Made by a program: the position numbers and the translations under genes. Shown here piece after piece: positions 1-5,213 of a DNA stretch of 6,902 nucleotides. Each line of letters starts with the position of its first letter. Within the stretch, counting starts at the first letter, position 1. This DNA comes from Candidatus Woesearchaeota archaeon (GTDB lineage: Archaea > Nanobdellota > Nanobdellia > Woesearchaeales > GCA-2686295), in contig NZBB01000002.1 of the NCBI GenBank assembly GCA_002686295.1, positions 1 through 6,902 of the forward strand. The letters are read 5' to 3'. The notes beneath the pieces were generated by a model. That model did not search any database, had not been told where the DNA came from, and was given only the letters and a program-made list of their open reading frames with translations.

Positions 1-90
1 TCTTGCTAAGTAAGAAAAAAAAGCGCCTATTATAGAAAAAACAAAAATATAACCCGCTCCTCTAACAGCAGTTCTGGTATAATCGCTCAT
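1..90 (-). CDS. Probable polysaccharide flippase (Wzx/MATE-like), N-terminal fragment
   Basis: An open frame of 30 codons starts with ATG at 90 and continues without a stop past the left edge. The peptide begins MSDYTRTAVRGAG and then becomes strongly hydrophobic (YIFVFSIIGAFFSYLAR). A short polar lead, an RGAG-type turn and a first membrane helix ending in LAR are typical of the N-terminus of oligosaccharide flippases of the Wzx/MATE type, which move lipid-linked glycans across the membrane. The start is well supported: a TATA box (TTTATAAATA, minus strand) is centred about 26-27 bases upstream, so the mRNA would be leaderless. It lies just downstream of, and on the same strand as, the UDP-sugar operon, which fits glycan export. 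Only 30 residues are visible, so another multi-pass membrane protein remains possible. Confidence 0.55.
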   Translation of the reverse strand, partial: MSDYTRTAVRGAGYIFVFSIIGAFFSYLAR

Positions 91-96
91 TCTAAT

Positions 97-108
97 GAAA
101 AAAACAAA
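97..108 (-). terminator. T-tract, possible terminator of the ugd-uxs operon
   Basis: Read on the minus strand this is TTTGTTTTTTTC with an uninterrupted run of seven T, about 35-45 bases after the stop codon of the decarboxylase gene. Archaeal polymerases terminate at non-template T runs without needing a hairpin. The tract sits between the TATA box and the start codon of the next gene. Confidence 0.35.
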
Positions 109-111
109 TCT

Positions 112-121
112 TATTTATAAA
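112..121 (-). promoter_or_regulatory. TATA box for the left-edge membrane protein gene
   Basis: TTTATAAATA read on the minus strand. Its centre is about 26-27 bases upstream of the ATG at 90, the distance at which archaeal transcription starts. Transcription would therefore begin at or next to the start codon (leaderless mRNA). The box lies 21 bases after the stop codon of the upstream decarboxylase gene. Confidence 0.6.
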
Positions 122-141
122 AATTGTTAAATCACAAACTT

Positions 142-1095
142 CTAGTAATCCTTATATCCATTCACAACTGGTAGCATTTTAAACCATTCAATTGTTTTCT
201 TCAATCCTTCTTCTAATTCAACTTCTGGCTTCCAGCCAAGCAACTTTCTGGCTTTAGAAATATCCGGTTGTCTTTTGGAAGGATCGTCTTCAGGCAGTTT
301 TTTAAAAACAATTTTCGAATTTGAATTGGCGAGTTTTTTTATCTTTCTGGCCAATTGTAGAATAGTGTATTCTCTTGGGTTGCCAAGATTCTTTGGTCCA
401 ACAAATTTTGAATTCATCATCTTTATCAAACCACTAACTAAATCACTTACATAGCAGAAACTACGAGTTTGTTTTCCACTGCCGTAAACAGTTAAAGGCT
501 CATTTTTCAAACACTGCCTGATAAAATTAGAAATAACTCTTCCATCTCCTGGTCTTAATCGAGGACCATAAGTATTGAAAATACGAACTATCTTAACATT
601 TGCATTCATTTCTCTACGATAAGCCATCAATAAAGCCTCTCCAAAGCGCTTACTCTCATCATAACAGCTTCTTATACCGACAGGGTTAACATTACCCCAA
701 TAACTCTCTTTTTGAGGATGCTCTTTAGGCTCTCCATAAGCCTCGCTTGTAGAAGTGAATAATAAAGTTGCTTTCTTCTTCAAAGAAAGCTTTACAAGAT
801 TATTTGTGCCTATAGAATTAGACAAAGCTGTTTCAACAGGAAATTTTTGATAATCAATAGGACTGGCTCTTGAAGCCAAATGATATATTTGATCTAAAGA
901 ATCCTTAATTTCAAACGACTTAACAACATCATGCTTTATGAAACGAAAATTCTTGTGTTTCAACAAATGCTCAATATGGTGCTTGTGACCTGTAGCAAAA
1001 TTATCCATACAGATAACTTTATGTCCATCTTCAATCAAAACATCACATAAATGACTGCCGACAAAACCTGCTCCTCCAACAACTAAAATTCTCAT
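142..1095 (-). CDS. uxs: UDP-glucuronate decarboxylase (UDP-xylose synthase)
   Basis: This extended short-chain dehydrogenase/reductase most likely converts UDP-glucuronate to UDP-xylose using bound NAD+. Visible motifs: the Rossmann loop GGAGFVG at 7-13, the NAD-ribose Asp31 in MDNFATG, the active-site stretch STSEAYG with Thr116 and Glu118, YDESK with Tyr145 and Lys149, IFNTYGPR at 172-179, and QTRSFCYVSDL with Arg211. The order and wording (YHLAS, STSE.YG, HP..E.YWG.VNP.G, DGRV.SNFI, LTVYGSG.QTR, NLGNP, DDP.KR.PDI.KA, LGW.P) follow the eukaryotic and bacterial UXS family closely from residue 1 to about 305; a general epimerase would not match this well. The usual HLA(S/C)PASP reads HLASRASP here (Arg76). 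The length (317 aa) fits the soluble form, with a short tail PVVNGYKDY. The ATG overlaps the ugd stop codon (ATGA), so the two are translationally coupled. Stop codon is TAG. Confidence 0.85.
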   Translation of the reverse strand: MRILVVGGAGFVGSHLCDVLIEDGHKVICMDNFATGHKHHIEHLLKHKNFRFIKHDVVKSFEIKDSLDQIYHLASRASPIDYQKFPVETALSNSIGTNNLVKLSLKKKATLLFTSTSEAYGEPKEHPQKESYWGNVNPVGIRSCYDESKRFGEALLMAYRREMNANVKIVRIFNTYGPRLRPGDGRVISNFIRQCLKNEPLTVYGSGKQTRSFCYVSDLVSGLIKMMNSKFVGPKNLGNPREYTILQLARKIKKLANSNSKIVFKKLPEDDPSKRQPDISKARKLLGWKPEVELEEGLKKTIEWFKMLPVVNGYKDY

Positions 1096-2381
1096 CTTCC
1101 AATACCAATATATTTGAAACCTTTAGAAACAGGCTCTGAATTATAAATATTCCTGCCATCAATGATAATCAAACCCCTCATAAGTTGTTTCATCAACTCA
1201 AAATCTGGCTCCCTGAACTGATCCCACTCAGTTAATATCATTAAAGCATCTGCATCTTTCAAAGCTTCATAAGCATTATTTACATAAGTAACACCCTTAA
1301 CATATTTCTTTGCTTCAGGCATTGCTTCTGGATCATAAGCAAAAACATCTGCATACTCATTCTTTAACTGTTCAATAACCACTAAAGCAGGAGAATCTCT
1401 AATATCACTTGTTCTTGGTTTGAAAGATAAACCCCAAATAGCTATTTTCTTACATTCTAATTTAGGAATAAACTTCTTAAGCTTAGGCACTAATGAACGT
1501 TTCTGACGTTCATTAACATAATCAACTGCCCTCAAAATATTTGATGGAAGGCCAAATTGCTCAAGAGACTGAGCTAAAGCCTTAACATCCTTAGGAAAAC
1601 AACTACCACCATAACCAGGTCCAGCCTGCAAAAACCTTGATCCAATACGCTTATCCAAACCAACCCCTCTTGCAACATCTTTAATGTTTGCACCGGTTGA
1701 CTCGCATAAATGAGATATCTCATTCATAAAGCTTATTCTAGTTGCAAGCATCGCATTTGAAACATACTTTATTAATTCAGAAGTTTTTATATCTGTAAAC
1801 ATTATTGGTCTTCCAACCCTTGTAACCGATTTATACAAATGAGCCATAATATTTTTTGCTTTCTCAGAATTAGAACCAACAACAACTCTGTCAGGATTCT
1901 GAAAATCTTTAACAGCTGCCCCCTCCCTTAGAAACTCAGGATTTGAAACAACGTCAAAATCTATTTTAGAATTCTTACATATTATCCTTTTAATCTTTTC
2001 AGCTGTACCAACAGGCACAGTACTTTTATCAACTATAACTTTATAATCATTCATAAACAAACCAACATCTTTTGCTACCTGAAATACGAAATCAAGATTT
2101 GCCTCTCCATTCTGCTTTGAAGGAGTGCCAACACAAATAAATATTATTTCAGAATTCTGAACTGCTTTCTTAGCATTACAGGTAAATTTCAATCTTTCTT
2201 CTTTAGAATTCCTCAAAACCAACTCTTTAAGACCAGGTTCATAAAATGATACTTTTCCTTTCTTTAAAGCGTTTATTTTACTCTTATCAATGTCAACACA
2301 AATAACTTTATTCCCAAAATCTGCAAAACAAGTTCCAGATACTAAGCCAACATAACCAGTTCCAAAGATTGCAATATTCAT
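1092..2381 (-). CDS. ugd: UDP-glucose 6-dehydrogenase
   Basis: Oxidises UDP-glucose to UDP-glucuronate with two NAD+ in the cytoplasm. The 429 residues match the usual length of bacterial and archaeal Ugd. The N-terminal NAD domain has GTGYVGL at 7-13 and the ribose-binding Asp30. Further signatures are VGTPS at 84-88, STVPVGT at 120-126, NPEFLREGAA at 147-156, ELIKYVSNA with Lys205, and the catalytic loop GPGYGGSCFPKD with the nucleophile Cys261 and Asp265. The C-terminal UDP-binding domain has GLSFKPRTSDIRDSP at 317-331 and IDGRN at 407-411. All recognisable catalytic residues are present. It is the first gene of the operon. A TATA box about 26 bases before the ATG indicates a leaderless transcript and supports this start. 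Its product is the substrate of the decarboxylase encoded next. Confidence 0.95.
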   Translation of the reverse strand: MNIAIFGTGYVGLVSGTCFADFGNKVICVDIDKSKINALKKGKVSFYEPGLKELVLRNSKEERLKFTCNAKKAVQNSEIIFICVGTPSKQNGEANLDFVFQVAKDVGLFMNDYKVIVDKSTVPVGTAEKIKRIICKNSKIDFDVVSNPEFLREGAAVKDFQNPDRVVVGSNSEKAKNIMAHLYKSVTRVGRPIMFTDIKTSELIKYVSNAMLATRISFMNEISHLCESTGANIKDVARGVGLDKRIGSRFLQAGPGYGGSCFPKDVKALAQSLEQFGLPSNILRAVDYVNERQKRSLVPKLKKFIPKLECKKIAIWGLSFKPRTSDIRDSPALVVIEQLKNEYADVFAYDPEAMPEAKKYVKGVTYVNNAYEALKDADALMILTEWDQFREPDFELMKQLMRGLIIIDGRNIYNSEPVSKGFKYIGIGR

Positions 2382-2402
2382 TAAGAAAAGAGCATTTGTT
2401 AT

Positions 2403-2411
2403 CTTTATATA
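2403..2411 (-). promoter_or_regulatory. TATA box of the ugd-uxs operon
   Basis: TATATAAAG on the minus strand, centred about 26 bases before the ugd ATG at 2381. Transcription would begin at or within a base or two of the start codon, and no Shine-Dalgarno sequence is needed or seen. Confidence 0.65.
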
Positions 2412-2438
2412 GCTTACTATTAAAAGACGAAAAAACGA

Positions 2439-2460
2439 TTAGAAAATGGAACTTTTCTAA
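2439..2460. repeat. Perfect 8-bp inverted repeat, possible operator
   Basis: TTAGAAAA, a six-base spacer TGGAAC, then TTTTCTAA: two perfect 8-base arms. It lies about 27 bases upstream of the ugd TATA box and about 80 bases upstream of the 5S TATA box, in the only sizeable non-coding region of the window. It could be a binding site for a dimeric regulator of ugd-uxs. As RNA it would be a weak A/T-rich hairpin. No function is proven by sequence alone. Confidence 0.4.
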
Positions 2461-2541
2461 ATGAAAACTATTTTGATGAATTATAAGCAGAAATAAGAAA
2501 TGGAAATAAACTGTTTTAATAATAATTTATTCACAAAAAGA

Positions 2542-2549
2542 TTTATAAA
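2542..2549 (+). promoter_or_regulatory. TATA box of the 5S rRNA gene
   Basis: TTTATAAA, preceded by an A-rich BRE-like stretch (CAAAAAGA). Its centre is about 26 bases upstream of the 5S 5' end at about 2571. This indicates that 5S is transcribed from its own promoter and is not processed from a longer rRNA operon. Confidence 0.7.
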
Positions 2550-2570
2550 TAGCTCAGAATTTACTATCAT

Positions 2571-2684
2571 TGGACGGTCATAGCGGTGTGGAACTACCCG
2601 ATCCCATTTCGAACTCGGAAGTAAAGCGCACCTACGTTTCAAGTTTTACTGCATTTCATGCGGGAACCTTGGAAAGCTGTCCGC
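2571..2684 (+). rRNA. rrf: 5S ribosomal RNA
   Basis: About 114 nt with the full 5S fold. Helix I pairs 2572-2577 (GGACGG) with 2677-2682 (CTGTCC), with possible G-U extension. Helix II pairs GGTGTG at 2585-2590 with CGCACC at 2627-2632. Helix III pairs CCGA at 2598-2601 with TCGG at 2615-2618 and encloses the conserved CCCAT..CGAAC loop. The helix IV/V arm runs from TTCAAG (2638-2643) to CTTGGA (2668-2673) and includes the stem TGCAT-TTC-ATGCG. The GGTCATAGCGG opening is typical of archaeal 5S. No 16S, 23S or tRNA gene adjoins it. It stands alone behind its own TATA box and is followed by a short T-rich stretch at 2686-2691. The exact ends are uncertain by one to three bases. Confidence 0.95.
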
Positions 2685-2710
2685 CTTTATTCTCATAAAT
2701 AAAAATAATC

Positions 2711-2718
2711 TTTATAAA
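2711..2718 (+). promoter_or_regulatory. TATA box of the mtnP-apt operon
   Basis: TTTATAAA (within CTTTATAAAG). Its centre is about 26-27 bases before position 2741, the predicted transcription start, leaving a leader of about 11 bases that contains a Shine-Dalgarno-like AGGCGAT. This is the only promoter in the window not placed for a leaderless mRNA. Confidence 0.6.
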
Positions 2719-2725
2719 GACAATA

Positions 2726-2738
2726 TTTTTCTCTTTTT
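2726..2738 (+). terminator. Double T5 tract, possible 5S terminator
   Basis: Two runs of five T (2726-2730 and 2734-2738) about 45 bases after the 5S gene. Archaeal transcription stops at such tracts. They lie between the TATA box and the predicted start of the next operon, so they would end 5S readthrough without being transcribed by the mtnP promoter. Confidence 0.35.
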
Positions 2739-2740
2739 AT

Positions 2741-2747
2741 AGGCGAT
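2741..2747 (+). promoter_or_regulatory. Shine-Dalgarno-like site of mtnP
   Basis: AGGCGAT, one mismatch from AGGTGAT (the complement of the archaeal 16S 3' end), ending four bases before the ATG at 2752. It supports this start codon and a short leader. Confidence 0.4.
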
Positions 2748-2751
2748 AATT

Positions 2752-3537
2752 ATGAAAATAGGAATAATAGGTGGTTCAGGTGTTTATGATCCTAATCTTT
2801 TACAAGAATCTAAACAAATAAAGATTCACACTCCTTTTGGTCCAACATCTGATTTAGTAACTACTGGCAAGATTGAAGGTATTGAAGTTGTTATAATACC
2901 CAGACATGGTTCAAAACACACTATAAACCCTACAAATGTTAATTACAGAGCCAATATTTGGGCTATGAAAGAACTTAAAGTCACACATATTCTGGCACCT
3001 AGTGCAGTAGGTTCTCTAAGAGAAGAATACAAACCAGGAGATTTAGTTTTTACAAGCCAATTTATAGACCGAACAACAAAAAGAAAAAGTACTTTTTATG
3101 AAGGTAATCAAGTAGTTCATATAGGAACTGCCGATCCTACTTGTCCTGAAATTAGAGATTTATTAGCAATAGAAGCTGAAAAACTAGGATTCTCATTTCA
3201 CAAAGAAGGAACTTGCGTTACTATTGAGGGTCCAAGGTTTTCAACCCGAGCCGAATCAAAAGCTTTTCAAATGTGGGGTGGAGACATCATAGGTATGACT
3301 ATGGTTCCTGAATGTGTTCTTGCAAGAGAAGCTGAGATTTGCTATTCAACTATAGCCATGGTGACTGATTATGATGTTTGGAAAGAAGGAGAAGAAGTTA
3401 GCAATGAAAAAGTTTTGAAAACAATGTCTGAAAATCTTGAAAATGTTAAAAAATTATTAATAATAACTATAAAAGCAATTGCTAAATTAAATAGAAATTG
3501 TTCGTGTAAAAACGCTCTTCAAGGAGCTTTAATGTAA
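2752..3537 (+). CDS. mtnP: S-methyl-5'-thioadenosine phosphorylase
   Basis: Cleaves 5'-methylthioadenosine with phosphate to adenine and 5-methylthioribose-1-phosphate, the by-product salvage step after polyamine and related SAM-consuming reactions. It is a 261-aa PNP/MTAP family member aligning end to end with human and archaeal MTAP. Phosphate-site residues are Ser9 in GGSG, Arg51-His52 in PRHGSKHTI, and Ser84 in APSAVGSL. Nucleoside-site residues are Met182 in GMTMVPE and the TDYD motif (Thr205, Asp206, Asp208). Asp in TDYD marks preference for 6-aminopurines, where guanosine/inosine phosphorylases carry Asn. EGPRFSTRAESK (159-170) is the family signature. The C-terminus carries Cys250-Ser-Cys252 (NCSCKNAL), the CXC motif known in archaeal MTAPs, where it is linked to disulfide stability. 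It is the first gene of a two-gene operon; the next gene uses its product adenine. 5'-deoxyadenosine may also be a substrate (known for the family, not shown here). Confidence 0.92.
   Translation: MKIGIIGGSGVYDPNLLQESKQIKIHTPFGPTSDLVTTGKIEGIEVVIIPRHGSKHTINPTNVNYRANIWAMKELKVTHILAPSAVGSLREEYKPGDLVFTSQFIDRTTKRKSTFYEGNQVVHIGTADPTCPEIRDLLAIEAEKLGFSFHKEGTCVTIEGPRFSTRAESKAFQMWGGDIIGMTMVPECVLAREAEICYSTIAMVTDYDVWKEGEEVSNEKVLKTMSENLENVKKLLIITIKAIAKLNRNCSCKNALQGALM
3521..3526 (+). promoter_or_regulatory. Shine-Dalgarno site before apt, unusually far
   Basis: AAGGAG, the strongest ribosome-binding sequence in the window, lies inside the 3' end of mtnP. It is 15 bases from the apt ATG at 3542, which is long. 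It is only five bases from the last sense codon of mtnP, an ATG at 3532 directly followed by TAA. Ribosomes may start on this ATG-stop pair and move on, or the long spacing may be used directly. Confidence 0.45.
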
Positions 3538-3541
3538 AAAA

Positions 3542-4063
3542 ATGGATTTAAAAAAAGCTATTAGAACAATTCCTGATTGGCCTAAACCAGGAATTATGTT
3601 TCGGGACATAACAACATTGCTTGAAAATCCTGAAGCTTTCAAACAATGTTGCGACGAATTATATGAACGATACAAAGATAAAGATATAGATGTCATAACC
3701 GGAATTGAAAGCAGAGGATTTGTCTTTGGAAGTGTATTGGCGTACAAACTTAAAAAAAAGTTTGTTCTTATAAGAAAACCCGGGAAACTGCCTGGAGAAA
3801 TTGTTAAAGAAGAATATTCCTTAGAGTACGGCACAGATACAATAGAGATGCATAAAGACTCCATCAAAAAAGGCGATAAAGTTCTTATAATAGATGATTT
3901 AATCGCCACAGGAGGAACTGTATCTGCAGCCGTTAATCTTGTTAAAAAACTACGAGGAGAAGTAATTGAATGCGCGTTTGTAATTGAACTTCCTGATTTA
4001 AAAGGAATAGACAAACTTAAAGAAGAAAAAGTTTTTACAATGATTAAATTTGAAGGAGATTAA
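3542..4063 (+). CDS. apt: Adenine phosphoribosyltransferase
   Basis: Transfers phosphoribose from PRPP to adenine, giving AMP. The 173 residues match the bacterial-type APT length and order: IPDWPKPGIMFRDITTLL (10-27, adenine-side loop), GIESRGFVFG (54-63), the flexible loop RKPGKLPGE (78-86), EYSLEYGTDTIEMH (91-104), and the PRPP-binding motif VLIIDDLIATGGT (114-126) with its acidic pair Asp118-Asp119. All key elements are intact. It begins four bases after the mtnP stop; no earlier in-frame start exists because a TAA lies in frame at 3530. Together with mtnP it converts methylthioadenosine through adenine to AMP. Its TAA stop overlaps the stop codon of the convergent NFACT gene in the sequence TTAA. 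Confidence 0.95.
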   Translation: MDLKKAIRTIPDWPKPGIMFRDITTLLENPEAFKQCCDELYERYKDKDIDVITGIESRGFVFGSVLAYKLKKKFVLIRKPGKLPGEIVKEEYSLEYGTDTIEMHKDSIKKGDKVLIIDDLIATGGTVSAAVNLVKKLRGEVIECAFVIELPDLKGIDKLKEEKVFTMIKFEGD

Positions 4064-5157
4064 ATTTCTAGAGTTATTTTTCCTTGTTTTTCATCAATTT
4101 TCTTAACAACTTTATGACCTTTTAATTCTTCCTTTATTTCCTTCCAAGAAAACTTATCCCTAGCTTTATTAATAGAATCAAGTGTTTTCTTTACAATCTC
4201 ATAATGCTCATATATTAATTCTCCTTTACGTTGATTTTCTTTCATGCTTTTCTTCAAACCATTAATTGTTTGTTCTTGCTGATGAATTATAGCCATAACT
4301 TTATCTATTGTTTCCTGCTTCCTTGTATCTTTTGCAGTTTCAAGCTCTTCAACTATTTTCTTAGAAAGTTTTGAATCAATTGCTTCACTAAAAGAAGAAA
4401 ACTTCTTTCCGACAGAATCTAATGATTTCAAATTAAAAGGAAGAATCTCATCACCAACAATATTAGCACAAACCATCTTAGATAACAATAATTTTAATTT
4501 TTTAAAAACCTTAATTATATCCTTCTTACTCAAATTTTTCTTTGACTTATCAACCCCCGCCAACAAACATAGTTCTTCTGCATATAAACCACCTAAGTTT
4601 AAATCTATAGCCAAAGATTTAACTATTGAATCTTTATCTGATTTTTTTATTATCTCACAAAAATCTTCCTCATTCAACAATAAAACATTATTTTGCTCTG
4701 GCGGATAAGCATATTTTATACCTCCTCTAATAGTTCTGTCTTTCCATTTATGACTTTCTAAAGCACTTATAACTTTATAATTCCCATCACAAACTAATAA
4801 ATTGCCATTACTAAAAAGCTCAATGATAACAACTAACAATTCATCTTTTGCTTGAATTTTAAACTCCAATATTCTTTCAAATCCTTTCTGTTCAATTGAT
4901 TCAATGCTTGTTCTCATCAATCTTTTTCTTAAGAATTTGCAAAAACCAGGCAGTTCAGAATAATCCTCTCTGTGCTCCGTTAAATAAATAGCTCCTGGAA
5001 AACTAACCTTCAAGAACTTCTTTCCTTCTCCACGAACATGAATAACAAACATAAAAGATTTATCTTTCTGATATATTTTTTCTATTCTTCCACCAACTAA
5101 CGGCTTTAATTCTTTAAGTAAATAATACAGCTCCAAAGAAGTTATTTCTGTTTTCAT
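4060..5157 (-). CDS. rqcH: NFACT-family ribosome quality-control protein, short form without NFACT-R
   Basis: Relative of archaeal/bacterial RqcH and eukaryotic Rqc2/Tae2/NEMF, which bind stalled 50S/60S-nascent chain complexes and recruit tRNA for C-terminal tailing. From the chosen start (365 aa): NFACT-N at about 1-160, with TSLELYYLLKELK at 6-18, SFPGAIYLTEH at 52-62, ELFSNGNLLVCD at 113-124 and RTIRGGIKYAYPPEQ at 141-155; a helix-hairpin-helix-like stretch at about 175-205 (LAIDLNLGGLYAEELC); and a charged coiled coil at about 262-335. The protein then ends at KIDEKQGKITLEI, where full-length members (about 550-700 aa) would continue into NFACT-R. The family's usual LD and DR residues (Asp9, Asp98-Arg99 in yeast Rqc2) are Glu9 and Glu94-Arg95 here. 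The start at 5157 fits family N-termini and a TATA box 27 bases upstream; an in-frame ATG at 5199 adds 14 odd residues and lies upstream of that TATA box. Confidence 0.82.
   Translation of the reverse strand: MKTEITSLELYYLLKELKPLVGGRIEKIYQKDKSFMFVIHVRGEGKKFLKVSFPGAIYLTEHREDYSELPGFCKFLRKRLMRTSIESIEQKGFERILEFKIQAKDELLVVIIELFSNGNLLVCDGNYKVISALESHKWKDRTIRGGIKYAYPPEQNNVLLLNEEDFCEIIKKSDKDSIVKSLAIDLNLGGLYAEELCLLAGVDKSKKNLSKKDIIKVFKKLKLLLSKMVCANIVGDEILPFNLKSLDSVGKKFSSFSEAIDSKLSKKIVEELETAKDTRKQETIDKVMAIIHQQEQTINGLKKSMKENQRKGELIYEHYEIVKKTLDSINKARDKFSWKEIKEELKGHKVVKKIDEKQGKITLEI
4074..4092 (+). terminator. T-rich tracts, likely 3' end of the mtnP-apt transcript
   Basis: Two T5 runs (4077-4081 and 4087-4091) start 11 bases after the apt stop codon, inside the 3' end of the convergent NFACT gene. 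No other termination signal is available because there is no intergenic space. The apt mRNA would carry a short antisense tail to the neighbouring mRNA. Confidence 0.4.
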
Positions 5158-5180
5158 AAAAATACAAAAGAAAACTGCTT

Positions 5181-5188
5181 TTTTAAAT
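5181..5188 (-). promoter_or_regulatory. TATA box of the NFACT-family gene
   Basis: ATTTAAAA (within AAATTTAAAAAAG) on the minus strand, centred about 27 bases before the ATG at 5157. It supports a leaderless transcript from that start rather than from the in-frame ATG at 5199. It is weaker than the other TATA boxes, so partial co-transcription with the upstream nucleotidyltransferase gene is possible. Confidence 0.45.
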
Positions 5189-5213
5189 TTATTCAACAAA
5201 TACTCGCAAATGT

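Noticed and set aside
142..1095. Assignment as a UDP-glucose 4-epimerase or dTDP-glucose dehydratase
   Set aside because: The motif series (YWG.VNP.G..CYDE.KR, LTVYGSG.QTR, LGNP, DDP.KR.PDI) is that of UDP-glucuronate decarboxylases, and the gene is coupled to UDP-glucose dehydrogenase.
2461..2496. Tiny open frame (11 codons) in the ugd-5S intergenic region
   Set aside because: No promoter at the right distance, no ribosome-binding site and no recognisable sequence; expected by chance in AT-rich DNA.
2473..2515. TTGATGA resembling a C box of a C/D guide RNA
   Set aside because: No matching CTGA D box or D'/C' pair follows at a suitable distance, so a guide RNA is not supported.
3529..4014. 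Open frame of 161 codons on the minus strand
   Set aside because: Lies antisense over the clearly real apt gene, has no family resemblance and is Ser/Leu/Ile-rich as expected for a shadow frame. It also carries no trace of the NFACT-R domain missing from the neighbouring gene.
5158..5199. Upstream in-frame ATG that would extend the NFACT protein by 14 residues
   Set aside because: The extension has no family counterpart and lies across the TATA box; family N-termini and TATA spacing favour 5157.
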